Shown here: piece by piece, positions 36,501-48,200 of the stretch
Layout of the letters: every line of letters begins with the position of its first letter
Numbering within the stretch: the first letter of the stretch is position 1
DNA from: Halichondria panicea
Taxonomy: Eukaryota > Porifera > Demospongiae > Suberitida > Halichondriidae
Assembly (NCBI RefSeq): GCF_963675165.1
Contig: NC_087377.1
Span: 5,828,042 to 5,892,041 of the forward strand
Length of the DNA: 64,000 nt
Direction: 5' to 3'
Made by a program: the position numbers and the translations under genes
Notes under the pieces: generated by a model
What the model saw: the letters and a program-made list of their open reading frames with translations, nothing else
Database searches by the model: none
What the model was told of the DNA's origin: nothing

Positions 36501-39500
36501 TATGTTGACATTTAGAATGGTTCTACGTACAATGTTACAAAACTCACTTAGCTCCACCAGCTGGTCCTCTTCTCAGAGGCGTCTCAGACTTATCACCCCC
36601 AATTCTCACCAGCTCATAGAACTTAGTCTGTACCCGTAACATCTCATCACTCATGTTCTCATACCTGCATTAGGAGAGATGGTCCATATCAATTTACATT
36701 AATGCTTTGGAACAGCCCATATTTCACATGATTATACCTACCCTAATTGTGATACATAATGCAAGCATCAATTAATAAAGAATTGTTAGCACTAACTGGT
36801 AGATTTTCACGGGTAGACTGCTCAGTTTCTCCTTCAATTCCTCTGTTTCTTTCACTAGCTTCTTATACTCATTGTCTGGCAGCTTGACCTGGTGAGATGA
36901 TTGTTTAAGTCAACATTGTATATTCCTTGAAAAATCTGTATACTAGCTGTTATTATTTACACATACACCAAACTTGCTCATCACATTATACACACTCACA
37001 GTATTGCAAGCACTGCAGGGTATTTGATTGCTGTACGTATTTTATTTACCAGTTGAATATCAACGTCGACCGTGATGGGGATCTCAAACGGTTCGAGCTC
37101 CTTCTGTTTTTTTGACCGAGCATTGGTTGCTATGAGAATGACCTCCGTGAACTTTTTGGTCATCAGAAGTGGATACTGATACAAATGGTGTGGGACCCCT
37201 GTTCATGTGAGTGTGTTGTACATGGACAATAATAATTATCTTGCTAACTGGAATTACTACTCTAGTAGTTACTTTTGGGCCGCTAAAATTAATAAGCAAC
37301 ACTAGTACAAAATAATCAACGTACAGCTAGACTTTCTTGTGTATGTATGTGTGTACAGTGTGCGTATATAATTATACTGGGATATAACACATGCTATGGA
37401 AACTTTGAGACTTTGTGGCTTGATGCATGGTCAATTCAGTTGGTGACCTGCTTATGATGAATGTGAGTAACGGAATTTTTCACTTAAGTACAATAATTGT
37501 ATATTTACATTCAGCTGTATGTATAGCTACATGTACTTACCCATCATCTTGGGTACTCGTATGTCCTTAAACATGATCAGGTGTATGGGAAAAGGACTGG
37601 TCACATGCTTCAGTATGTCCTGCATGTAGAGTTTGATATCTGACGGTCGAGTGGAGAAGTCGCCGTATACGGACTCATCCAACACTTTGTCACAGTTATC
37701 AGTGAAGCTGCAAATGATCAAATGGTATTACAAAAAAGGTTATAGGTAGTCTTAACGAAACTTCCCAATTCAAAATTGATGTATTAGCAATAATTTGTGT
37801 GTGTGTGTACTTTCTCATTTGATCATTTCATTGTCTTCTTGTGCTGCTAGGTTGGAGAGCTCTTGCAGTATGGAGCCAATGCTTTCCCACTAGTTTATAA
37901 GAGTCGGAATATGAAACATCCTAGTTCAATTCCTGGCCAGTATTGCTTGATGGTCATTACTCATTGTAAATTGGGATCAACATTCACATTAATATGCAAT
38001 AGGACGTCGATGTTTGTCAATACAAGGAAAGTTCTCACTGAAACAGCAGGCCACAACATAATAATTATACACAGTTATAGTGAAAGTAGTCCAAAGCCAA
38101 ATAAGGTATAAACAATCCAACCACATACTCCAACAATCTATGCATGCATAGTGCCAGTGCGTCTACATTCTCAGGCATTATTGACATAAAATGGGAAAGA
38201 TTGTATACCTAGGAAAGTACCATCAATAACATGTGATTGCATGTACATGTATATAAATACCTGTGAATTTACTTTAAGGTAATATAATGTCGTAAACAAT
38301 CCAAAACAATCCTAAGTGCTCATAATGATTATGCCTATAATGTATAATATAGGTTGGTTTACAATAAATATGACGTACATTGTATGTACATGCATCATAG
38401 GAGTAAAACGAAACGAATTTGTTCATCTGTTAAAATGCACACTGTGTAAACGATTATGATAATATAATTATCATAACTAGTATACAATCCTAGTTCTAAG
38501 TTCTATATTATAGAGAGGGGAAACTACTCGTTAATTAAAATTAATGTATTCAATTCAATAGTAGAGCTTGCACAATAATATACATTACATTACATTATTA
38601 CATACTAAAAGCACACCTGTACACTCTGAGTTTCCTTCTCTGTGCACTGGACTCAGCATATATAATCTCTTTGATGGCGAGTATCTCTTTATACTCAGTG
38701 GGATCAATGTCCGTGTTGAATTCGATAGGTTGACAGGCACAGACAACCTGTGTCAGATCGAGCAAGCGGGGTGAATTCAAAGAAACAGACTTAGGTTAAA
38801 TAACAATGTCAACATTAGACCAACTTAATCACTCACACACATAAACCAATACAAAGATAAATTTTATGAGTGTTTTAGAAAATCACGTAGGAGTGCTTAA
38901 AGAGAGAAAGCGTGCAAGGCGTGCGGCAAAAATTTGACAAAACTCATTAACATACACCGTAATATTTATTGTGGCCACGCCACTAAATTTAGTGCATCGG
39001 CCGCTCATTGAACTACAAAATGTAGGTGCAGTCCTTATAGTCCTTAGTCCTTATAGTATAAATAGAGATCTAGTAGTAGCTTAAAAATTAATGCAAAGTC
39101 TAGCAAGCGTCTGTTCAGTCATAATTATAGTTTATTGCTGCCAGTGAGGCCACGGGGGTGCCTCCCTGCTAGATATGCCACTGATCATCTTCCTATAGAA
39201 CAACCTTCCTATAATCAATAAAGATAATTTCGCTTAATTTTGAGGATTTCACTGCGTGTATTCTTTTGTATTGAGTAACTGAGTCTGAGTCTGGTAAATC
39301 ACCAGCTTGACGTAAAGCTAGTTCATGCAGATTGTAGTGAGACATTCAATGTTTTATTTTATTATACAAGGCTATAATTATACGTACATATATACATGTA
39401 GGCATACCGAAAACAGATGTTTAACATGACATTTATCGACAATTATGACAAACAAATAAGGATGATTTGTATATCTAAAACTACATGAAATTGTGTATAT

Positions 39501-42016
39501 ACTCACTTTAGGCATGATAACGAGATCCAGTATGTTGGCTACATAAGGAAACCTCTCTCCTTTGTTGATCTGCTCCAAACGGTCGTGGTGGTTGAAAACC
39601 GGAGCAAACTGTAAAAAAAAACAGTAAAACTAAATACCAAATTGTTGATGATAAAATTACAGTCATGCAGGTATCACGTACACTTGGCATTAAAAAAAAA
39701 AATGTTCAAAGAAGGAATATTTAGTACATCAAATTGTTGTCTATGAAAGCTCATCAGCCTTTAAAGAGACATTATTGGTGTAGTTTGCTACCTTGATGGA
39801 AGAGTTAAAAGGAATGGAATACGTCTGTTTGGACTTTTTCTCCTCCATTTGTACCAAATCTCGTTTGACAATGCAGTGGATGTTGAGCACATCTGATGTT
39901 GACAGTGTGGAGTCGGTGTCAGTTCCATACACACCTTTCGATACCTCAATCTATTTTAAGGTGAGTAACAATAATTATGCATGAATACACATTGCTACCA
40001 AAGCTACAAAGTAATCATTATTATTTCCATTATTATATCCATTTAACAATAGGCAAACTTACACTTACGCATTATGCATGCACAAATTCAAAGTGTCATG
40101 AGAAACAACAAGATCATGCACAGTTAGAGCATAGGTAGTCGTTTAGAAGGTCGCCTGCCATGCATGGAGTTCTTTTTATAATTATGCCTCTGCCCAACAG
40201 ATTGATCTTTTGACTGATAATGTTGGCACCTACATGTACTTCATTATTATGTATAATTATATATCCATTGAATCACACATTACATAATTATTATTTTTTA
40301 TGAGATTCATATATCCATTGAATCACACATTACATAATTATTATTTTTTATGAGATTCATTAATGTACACACAAAACCAACCTGCTGTGGCAGTGTGTGA
40401 TCGAAGTTTTTCACAAACTCCTCCAGAGTAAGCTCACCAGGCACAACCGTCGGGTCCATTTCCTCGTATATTAAATCATCATCTTGTGTCACCTCAGATG
40501 ACTGAGAGATGCAAATAATTCTAACAATGAAATGCAAGTAAAACGAGGTCCCTTTAAAACTTTAGGACAAAAATATGATTGTGGTAACTTCAATGTTGCT
40601 GCAGAAACCTTAACCCTATATACCATAGTTAAACCTAAAACAACCTGTGCATGGAGCACGTAGCATTGTTTTTATACTGTATAGCTGGAAATTTGGCGAA
40701 TGAAGTGGGTTTTTTTAATTTGGTATCTCAGGGCGTGGCTAATAGTTAGATCGCACTTTCTGCTGATTTGGCTCATTCGGTTTTTCGCCCACAAAATATT
40801 CTATGGTACTACGTACCTCAGTTTTTTTCAGGACAGATGGCAGCTCAGTATTCCGTACGGTTGTTGGCTTAGGTTTTGTCCTGTGTGGAGGTAGTATTCG
40901 AATCAACTGCCTATAATATTTATCATACAGTCATTATAATACAGGGTCAATTGCTTTGTTCTTCGCACCATGCAGTGAATTTACTGTACACACGACACTC
41001 ACTTCAGGAAATAATAATCATACCTTGGAGGAGCTTCAGGAATACTCTTCTTCTTTGTCTTGAATGTTTTGCTTTTCACCTTAACTGGTTGAGTGAGAGA
41101 GTAGTTTCCAGGAGCTTGACCTGCATGCATGAGAATTCTCAATACACAAGGCATTTTATAACTAGTCCAAGCTAGAGCACTGAAGTGCTAAACCCTTGGC
41201 CTTGATTGTGGGGTTGTAGGCAGGCCTACATCTACTCAACTAGACAATTGTTGGAACAACAGTAGTCTGTAGTATGCATGGTGAATTAAGTACGGAAGCC
41301 GCCAGCAACTAGCAAGGCAAAAGGATGCTGAAGGTTCATGTTCGAAGAAGTTTGAGCAATTCGAACCACATCGAACACATGTACTCAAAGCTGTGGTAAG
41401 GCTTCGAGAACGATTTTACTGCAGTGGTAGATGGTGCATTGGGAGCCGGACTATTAGAGTCAGAAGGAAGCCTGGAATCTTCGCGTGGAAACAAATATAG
41501 GGCTCCATGTGGTTGTAGTGTGCATGTGTTAATGATAATGAACTGCCTTGAATTAAAGCCACGTACAGCTATAGCCAACTATGTTCAATGTATTATTCTT
41601 GCTCATGCACTTATATTCGACAACGAAATTTAAATAATCTATTGAGGCTGCAAACTCCCTGCTTTGGCATCCAGATGAGCAGACTCAACACTGACTGACT
41701 ACTATAATAGCCCATGGCCGCCTACATACCTTGGATTACTTCATATCATCATGCATGCACTTACTGTCAGCACCTTTCTGTTTGGAGAGTGGTGGTAAAA
41801 CTGGAACCTGAAATTGGCATAATACAATGAATCACACATCTTATTGATAGCTAGCTAATGAGAACCTACTTTACCAGCTACTCGAGGCGATGTTGGAGAC
41901 TTTGGAGACTTTGTTTTTAGAGAGCCTCCATACAGATTTGCCAATTCTTCGCTTTTCGGAAGGCTGGTACCGATGTTAAACGGCTCATAATCGTCTTCAC
42001 CACTACTATTACTCAT
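33590..42016 (-). CDS. CABIT - coiled coil - SAM protein (GAREM/THEMIS-related)
   Basis: Seventeen minus-strand exons: 42016-41875, 41800-41774, 41120-41024, 40880-40817, 40501-40382, 39950-39792, 39608-39507, 38747-38617, 37707-37541, 37198-37050, 36888-36797, 36664-36548, 36373-36251, 35027-34922, 34833-34742, 34019-33959, 33769-33590 (TAA). Phases close to 643 codons. Residues 1-110 are Ser/Pro/Lys-rich and disordered. About 111-386 resemble a CABIT module ('YSIPFNSSIKF', 'FPYVANILDLVIMPK', 'FSTRPSDIKLYMQDIL'). About 387-532 is charged coiled coil ('LANQEKLITQQAEQLKKA'). 533-563 is acidic, and about 580-638 is a SAM domain ('LLRANGLKQYESSFLREE', 'LGVTSKLHRLRLLR'). CABIT plus C-terminal SAM is the order in GAREM, an adaptor in receptor-tyrosine-kinase/ERK signalling; the long coiled coil between them is not part of vertebrate GAREM. 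Probably a cytoplasmic oligomeric scaffold. Confidence 0.8.
34090..34299. mobile_element. 'accgtatagc' family MITE
   Basis: Starts 'taccgtatagcgggtaattt' and ends 'aaattacacgctatacggta'; 'aaaatattcgtggtt' appears near the left end and inverted near the right. Located in intron 15 of the CABIT-SAM gene. Confidence 0.8.
35340..35955. repeat. Dispersed repeat family A, copy 3 (longest)
   Basis: Begins with the GC-rich 'cgaggcgcgtgggcggccac', a (TGTT)n/(GTTT)n run, 'cacctggatgccatagcact' and 'gatgttaaagcttctttg', and ends 'gccgagggtttgcacttta'. An internal inverted repeat ('acgggatcacttcagctgaa' / 'ttcagctgaagtgatcccgt') lies near 35581-35655. Located in intron 13 of the CABIT-SAM gene. Confidence 0.6.
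41185..41540. repeat. Family A-related fragment, inverted orientation
   Basis: 'agcactgaagtgctaaaccc' is the inverse of the family A terminus; 'gaagcctgga' is the inverse of its 'tccaggcttc' block. Diverged. Lies between exons 2 and 3 of the CABIT-SAM gene. Confidence 0.45.
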
Positions 42017-43124
42017 GGTGTACGTCTATATCTATCCATAAGTGCATGGGGAAAAAATATAATAAATGACTTTGGCTACAATAATAACTGAATGTACACG
42101 TTTATAACACTCCTTTGAATAGTGTGTTATCAGTATTTTAAATTAACCGTAAACCGTCAGCTTGAGGATCTATAGCATACTTAGCATGGAAGCCACCGAC
42201 ACGTAACATGAACGTCACCCAAAGCTGTGGTCAGGCTTTGAGAATGGTATAATAATTATAGGTCATACACTGGACTAGGATCACAATGGACTCAGTAACG
42301 AAGCCTGGAGTACTCAATAGGAAAAACAAACACGGCTATCGTGTTTAGTTAGTAAGTCGTTATGTTGATCGAAGCTATATCCATGCTGTAAACGTAGCAC
42401 TTTGCATTGAACAGACTCAAAATCACAAACATAGACTAATTATTAACAGTGAGCCTCAGCTTAATAGGAACTAAAACAGTTGACTTTTGCACAACTATAC
42501 AATCACTTTGCAAATGAATACCTACACATTCCTACACCCACTCAGTACAGTAATCATTACTGGGGGAGTTTTTGGGAATCAGTTAGATCAGGAGTGCACC
42601 TGGTTAGATCTACAAGATACACAACAACATTATTTTGCTACAGTATATAGCTAGCTACACATACCTTCTCACTTTATATACCGATGTGGAGGTACTGCAG
42701 CTTTTCACACACCTGCATAAAGATAATTATATCAGATTTTCAGTATCATTGAACCAAGAATTGATTCACAATCAGTATAATTCTATGTGACACATTTCTT
42801 GCTGATCTATACAAGGCAGGGTATGCATAAGACTATAAATCGACTGAGTACCTATAGCAAACACATAGATTTACTGAGTTATTACTCTGAAATCAGTTAT
42901 AAAAACTACTGCTAGACTACAGGTTTGATAACAGTATCTAGACTAGAGACTAGTCTTGGTGCTACCTACTTTACCTTGTAGTCACTAGCTATAAGTAGGC
43001 AGTAGTCTAGCTTTTATAAAAAAAAATCTGTCTGTAAACTGCCAGTTTCTGTTCTCAGAAATGCATAATGAATAATGCCATGCGCAAAAAATTTAATGTG
43101 TAAAGTCAGCAACAGACTAGCCTC
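42017..43124. other. Upstream region of the CABIT-SAM gene
   Basis: Contains a diverged inverted family A fragment around 42190-42350 ('gaagcctggagtactc'). No further gene seen. Confidence 0.4.
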
Positions 43125-43560
43125 CTTACCGGCCCACTTCCCTAAGTGAAGTGGGAAGTGGGGCCTGGGATCGAGGCTAAGTCCAGACTAGCCTCGACCC
43201 CATGCCGATCCGTCTCCAATTGAACGCTAGTCGCCTACTTTTCAACTTCGTTCTAAATTGGCCTGGACCGATCGAGGCTAAGTCCAGACTAGCCTCCTTC
43301 ACAAGGCCTCAATAAGGACTTAGCCTAGATCCCGGCTGCTAGAGGAAGAGCAGCATGGGTCGAGGCTAAGTCCAGACAGGAAGGTAAGCCTTAATTTGTG
43401 ACCCTTGACTGCTCATGCCTCGGTGCGCATGCATGCACTGACAGCCAAATTAAGCCATGCATGTGAAGAGAGCCCATGGTAGATTGTAGCCTCGATTCCA
43501 GGCCGCTAATTGTTTAGGCCTTGTGAAGGAGGCTAGGTAGATTGTTGCCCAGTGAGTGGG
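43125..43560. repeat. Cluster of 'gcctcgat/ccaggcc' inverted repeats
   Basis: 'gatcgaggctaagtccagac' appears near 43171 and 43269, with a related 'gtcgaggctaagtccagaca' near 43358; 'tagcctccttcacaaggcct' near 43290 is inverted at about 43521. Several small palindromic elements appear to be nested here. Confidence 0.6.
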
Positions 43561-43587
43561 CAGATCAAAGCAATCCAGTGCTCAGTA

Positions 43588-43821
43588 TACCGCATAGCGC
43601 GAAATTTTCGAGGGGCTTAATTTTCGTGGGTTAGAATCCTACACGAAAATTAAGTCCACAAAAATTGAATTACCTGCTATATAACATAATTATATGCATA
43701 GATTTAAAGGCGTGGCTTCCGGTAAGCAGTACGTCATTCCGCGAACATTATGCAACAAAATAGCTTTTAGAGACCAGATCCACGAAATATAAATGCCTTG
43801 AAAATTTCGCGCTATACGGTA
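43588..43821. mobile_element. 'accgtatagc' family MITE, 'gcgaaattttcg' subtype
   Basis: Starts 'taccgcatagcgcgaaattt' and ends 'aaaatttcgcgctatacggta'. 234 bp with an inner hairpin 'tacacgaaaattaagtccac'. A truncated copy of the same subtype is at 57507. Confidence 0.85.
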
Positions 43822-44422
43822 TAATTATGGCATAATTTATGTTGCATCACTACCATAGCAACCATATATTGCACTGCATTATTAGACTGGCGGCGACAGC
43901 CCCTCGCGTGCGTGGGAAGAAAACTAAAAATGTGCTATGGAATTCAGCAAATACACTAAATTCCTTCAAAACACATGTCTTTTATTACGATTAATTTATA
44001 TGACCAGTCAGACGAGTTTAACGTCATTGGGCAACAAGTTAGTTATTGCAGGCGCCCTAGCTTGTGCAACATGCCATATATTGCACTGGAGCAACATAAT
44101 GCCCGAGGGCCGCAGGCTGGGCAATAACTAATACTTGAACATTTTTTGGTGAGAATTATGCTGGCATAATAATTTTATAGGCATGCACTTATTTTTATAA
44201 CAATATTATTATGAGAATAATAGGCAAGTTTTATAGAAATACAGGTCAGTACGAGTCATATTATGTAGTATAAACATTAATTTGGTCGTTTAGTTTCCCA
44301 TGCACAGCTAGTCTAAAGGGAAGGCGCCTAAAAAGGAGTTATTGGAAATAAATTGACCGAAACGCAGATCGTCAATGCTATTTACGTAGCGTTTCCCGTC
44401 CCTCTCCCTTCTTATATCCATG

Positions 44423-44949
44423 ATTCACCTGAATTACCGGGACACTCTATTCTAAGGGACACTTCGACTTACGTAATTTTTTCATTCTATATTAAGGAAC
44501 AACAAAAAATGTAAATATTTTTAGACGTCCCGATCTAATTAGAATGAAAAAGAGCATGTTAGCTCGATAGTAGCCTAGAGACCAGGCCGATTTAATCGGC
44601 ATGGTCTCGAGGCTAGCTCGATAGAGACTCAAAACTCTTAGAAACTGTCTGGATTCTACTCGATCTCTGGCACCGTAATATATGTCACTGACGGTTGAAG
44701 ACACCTTTGTAGACATGGAACCCGCGTACACAGCTTCTAAACTGCACGAAAGACATTTTAGCTGCAGAGCTAGCCTCGGCCTGGAATCGAGGCCGTGTAC
44801 GTACCTTAAATGGGGAAATATTCGTTCTAATTACTACGGGACACCCTAATACAAGGGACACTTTGACTTTAACGTAATTTTTCTTGCTCTATTCCAAGGG
44901 ACACTGCAAGCCGTAACTATTTTTTTGTGTCCCGGTAATTCGGGTGAAT
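44423..44949. mobile_element. MITE with 'attcacctgaattaccggga' ends
   Basis: Left end 'attcacctgaattaccggga' matches the inverse of the right end 'gtgtcccggtaattcgggtgaat'. Inside, 'aagggacac' blocks repeat and a palindrome 'gaccaggccgatttaatcgg' lies near 44580. The 79-codon minus ORF here (44731-44492) is not supported as a gene. Confidence 0.75.
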
Positions 44950-45204
44950 ACGGTACTATAAATTTACAAAATTCTATATAATTATCTCAGAACCTCCTAC
45001 CAGTAGATTTATTATTTATGGGCGAGCTTGTTGCAGAACAATGTGGACGGCGACTCTTTATTAAGCATGCAGGAATGCAATTAGTGAAATAACTCTGCAT
45101 CATACATGTCTACAACTCTCAAGTAAAACGTCTCCACACGTACTTATAATAAACAGTTAAAGGCTTCAACAAAATAATTTTTTAAAGTTTTGTTTGAAAA
45201 ACAA

Positions 45205-48200
45205 TTATTGACTTTTGAGGACATCGTCAAAAGCCTCCAGGAACATGTTTGCATGCCTTGGCTCAAAGACAAGAGCAGGTCTGAATCTGATGGCCAGTTC
45301 ACCTGAACCTCCCACCTGGAATCCTGTGTGTTTAGGGGGAGGGGGATTAATATAATTAAGTGAAAAAAATAAAGGTGTCTAGAAATTAAATCGGGAAGAG
45401 AGAATTCCAGGACCCTTATGCTTTGTAGCCCACTGAGCTACAAGTACATCAACGTTAAAAGCGTTTAGGCACTTCTCGATCAGTTAAACAGGTCAAGCTG
45501 TACATGGCAGCCTGTACACGAGGCTAGAGGAGTGTTGGTACACTCGAGGTTACGTAATGCACTCGGCTTCCCTGTTATTAGCAGGCGCGTGATCTATATC
45601 CGGACACACAGTCAATTTATCAGTCGGCAGCCTATGTTAATATTATTAATGACCATGTGTGCTTAATCGCGTGCCTGGATTGTCTAGGTGTATACCTATA
45701 GACAATCATCACTGCATGCATATAAAACACTTTTAATTAATGCATGTTCGCTCGAATCAACTGAGCACATAAGCTCACATGATCTATACAATCTCTGCTG
45801 AAGTGTGGATTTAAAGCACAGTCATGTGATCAGTTACTAACAAACCTTTATTCTTGAGCTGTCCTACAAGTTTGTCCCTGGTAGCAGAATCATGACAATC
45901 AATGGCACAAAAGGTACCTGCTCCCCTAGCACTGTGCACCAGCGACGGATGCATACCCTACAATTAGATACGATCGAGAGTACTCTTGACACGATAGACC
46001 ATTATTAAATTGTTGTCTAGGGAAAAATGCATGTGATGAATTGTCATAATTATTACAAAGTGATCATTATTGTAAACTATCGACATACTGAGTACAAAAA
46101 ACACAATTTCGATGTTCATAATCCTATGTAACGATCCTCATTATTCTTGGCTATTCACTTTAATAGGACAAATAAATACAAGTGGCAGTTCTTCAGCACG
46201 ATACTGTACATTGTATTTACGCGGAATCACTTATTGTTCATTGTGGTCGGAGATTAAAGGATTGTATTACTGTTGTAAGTACAGTACATGCCTGCGTGAC
46301 ATCAATATACCTGGATGATATCAGGAGCACATTACAGAAGGAGTGTCTAACTATGCATGGGTTCGGAAATCGCATCTCGTGTGCTTTCGTAAACGCCGCA
46401 TTGCCTTATAAGAGTGTGTGTAAGTACTGTGTACATAAATTATACTTCAGAATGCTCCGTCTCACATATCAATGTGGTATTGGCCTCCAATTCCGCTCAA
46501 TCAGCTTTTTTTGTAGATTACACATTCGTTTAAATAGATATAGTTGCGCTAAATAGAAAGTGCGTCCTGCCCACGTTGTCCACGTGGTACTCATACTATA
46601 AAAGTCGCGCATCCCTCATAATCATCGGCCTTTTTTCAAGCTCGATCAGCTGTTCAAGTTTCAAGTTTCACTCAAAAGTCAATGGATCCTTCAAGTATCC
46701 CAACAAGAGAAGAGGCAGCAGAGCTCCTCCGTTCCGTCGGCATAGACCAGCAACAGATCGACGCCATACTCGATCATCCAATGGAGCAGAGTCCTTGAGA
46801 TGGTGACGGGCCTGAGCCAGAGGCTCACTCGCCTGGATAACACTGGACCCTCTACCGAGGAATCACAGTCTTCTCCACCAGCCCTCCCCATCGTGAGTGG
46901 AACTTCATGGGCAGATCGCCCAAATGATTCATCAGAGATGAATTACCAGGATGAGTCCTACCGTTACAACGGATACTGGGACGAGCCAGAACCACCTGCA
47001 GCTCTAATGGAGGTGTCAGAGAACACTGCTGCACTTCTAAAGACTGCATTTGGAAAAGCAATTTCCAACCAGGAGAGGCAGAGCCTCAGGAAACCCTTCC
47101 CTGCTCCCAGAGTGGACCATACGAAGTGCCCTAAGCTGGACAGAGTCCTGAAGGGAAACATCTCCAAGGAAACTAAGGACAGAGACAATATGCTGGCAAA
47201 GGCACAGACCCTATTCCTCGATGCAGTAGCCCCACTCTCAAACCTCCTCGAGAGCGTTAATACCGGGAATTTGACACCTGAGGTGTCAGCTAATGCTGTG
47301 AAAACAGCTCTCGGGCTGCTAGGAAATGCCTTAGCGAACCTGTCTAAGGAAAGGAGAAAACTGGTAGTGAAAGACCTCAACAAAGATGCCAGCTCTCTGG
47401 CTGAGGACGATGAGATACTTACAGAGGCAGCTCCAATGCTATTTGGAGAAGGGTTTGAGCAGAAGCTCAAGAACCATGTGGAGGCAGTAAGATGCCTCAG
47501 AAAATCCTCCACAAACTCTGGCGGCAGCAGCAGCCAATTTTTTTCGAGGGAGCCGTCCCCACGGGAGCTACCAACGTGGGGGCGGCCAGAACAGAAGGTT
47601 TCAAAGCTCCAGAGGAGGCAGAAGATACCAACCTTACCAGAAGGAGAACCAGTTCCGGAACTCCCAACTCCCAAAGACCCCAACCTAGTCAGAGACTCAG
47701 TAAAGACAATATGTATCAATGCACGTATAAAAAATCAGGTTTTACAAAAGAATTTGTTATCCCAAATGTTGAACATGGGGGTCTCAGACATGGCAATAGA
47801 ACTTGCCGCATGCAAACACCCTCCAGCAGGGAAGCTAAGACATGCCACAAAGAATTGGCGGGCAATTACCCAGGACAGCTGGGTTCTGGGAGCAGTAACG
47901 GGTTTCAAAATCCCCTTCGTGGGACAACCCTATCAAACACAACCCCCGACAACGTCGGCGCAAACCATGGCAGACCAAGCCGTGATGGCTGCAGAGATAC
48001 AGTCAATGATAGAAAAACAGGCAATTCAAACATCAACCCCCAGAGGGGGTTTCATTTCCAGCATGTTCCTGGTCCCCAAAAAAGACGGTGGCCAGAGGCC
48101 AGTAATCAACCTAAAACGTCTAAACGAATTTGTACACACAGAACACTTCAAAATGGAAGGTATTCATGTGGTGAAGGACACAATTTGCAGAGGGGATTGG

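Noticed and set aside
44492-44731. 79-codon minus-strand ORF
   Set aside because: Lies entirely in a MITE and reads through its internal palindromes.
46964-47719. 251-codon antisense ORF under the DIRS Gag region
   Set aside because: Low-complexity reading of the reverse strand of a real frame. No domain, no splice partners.
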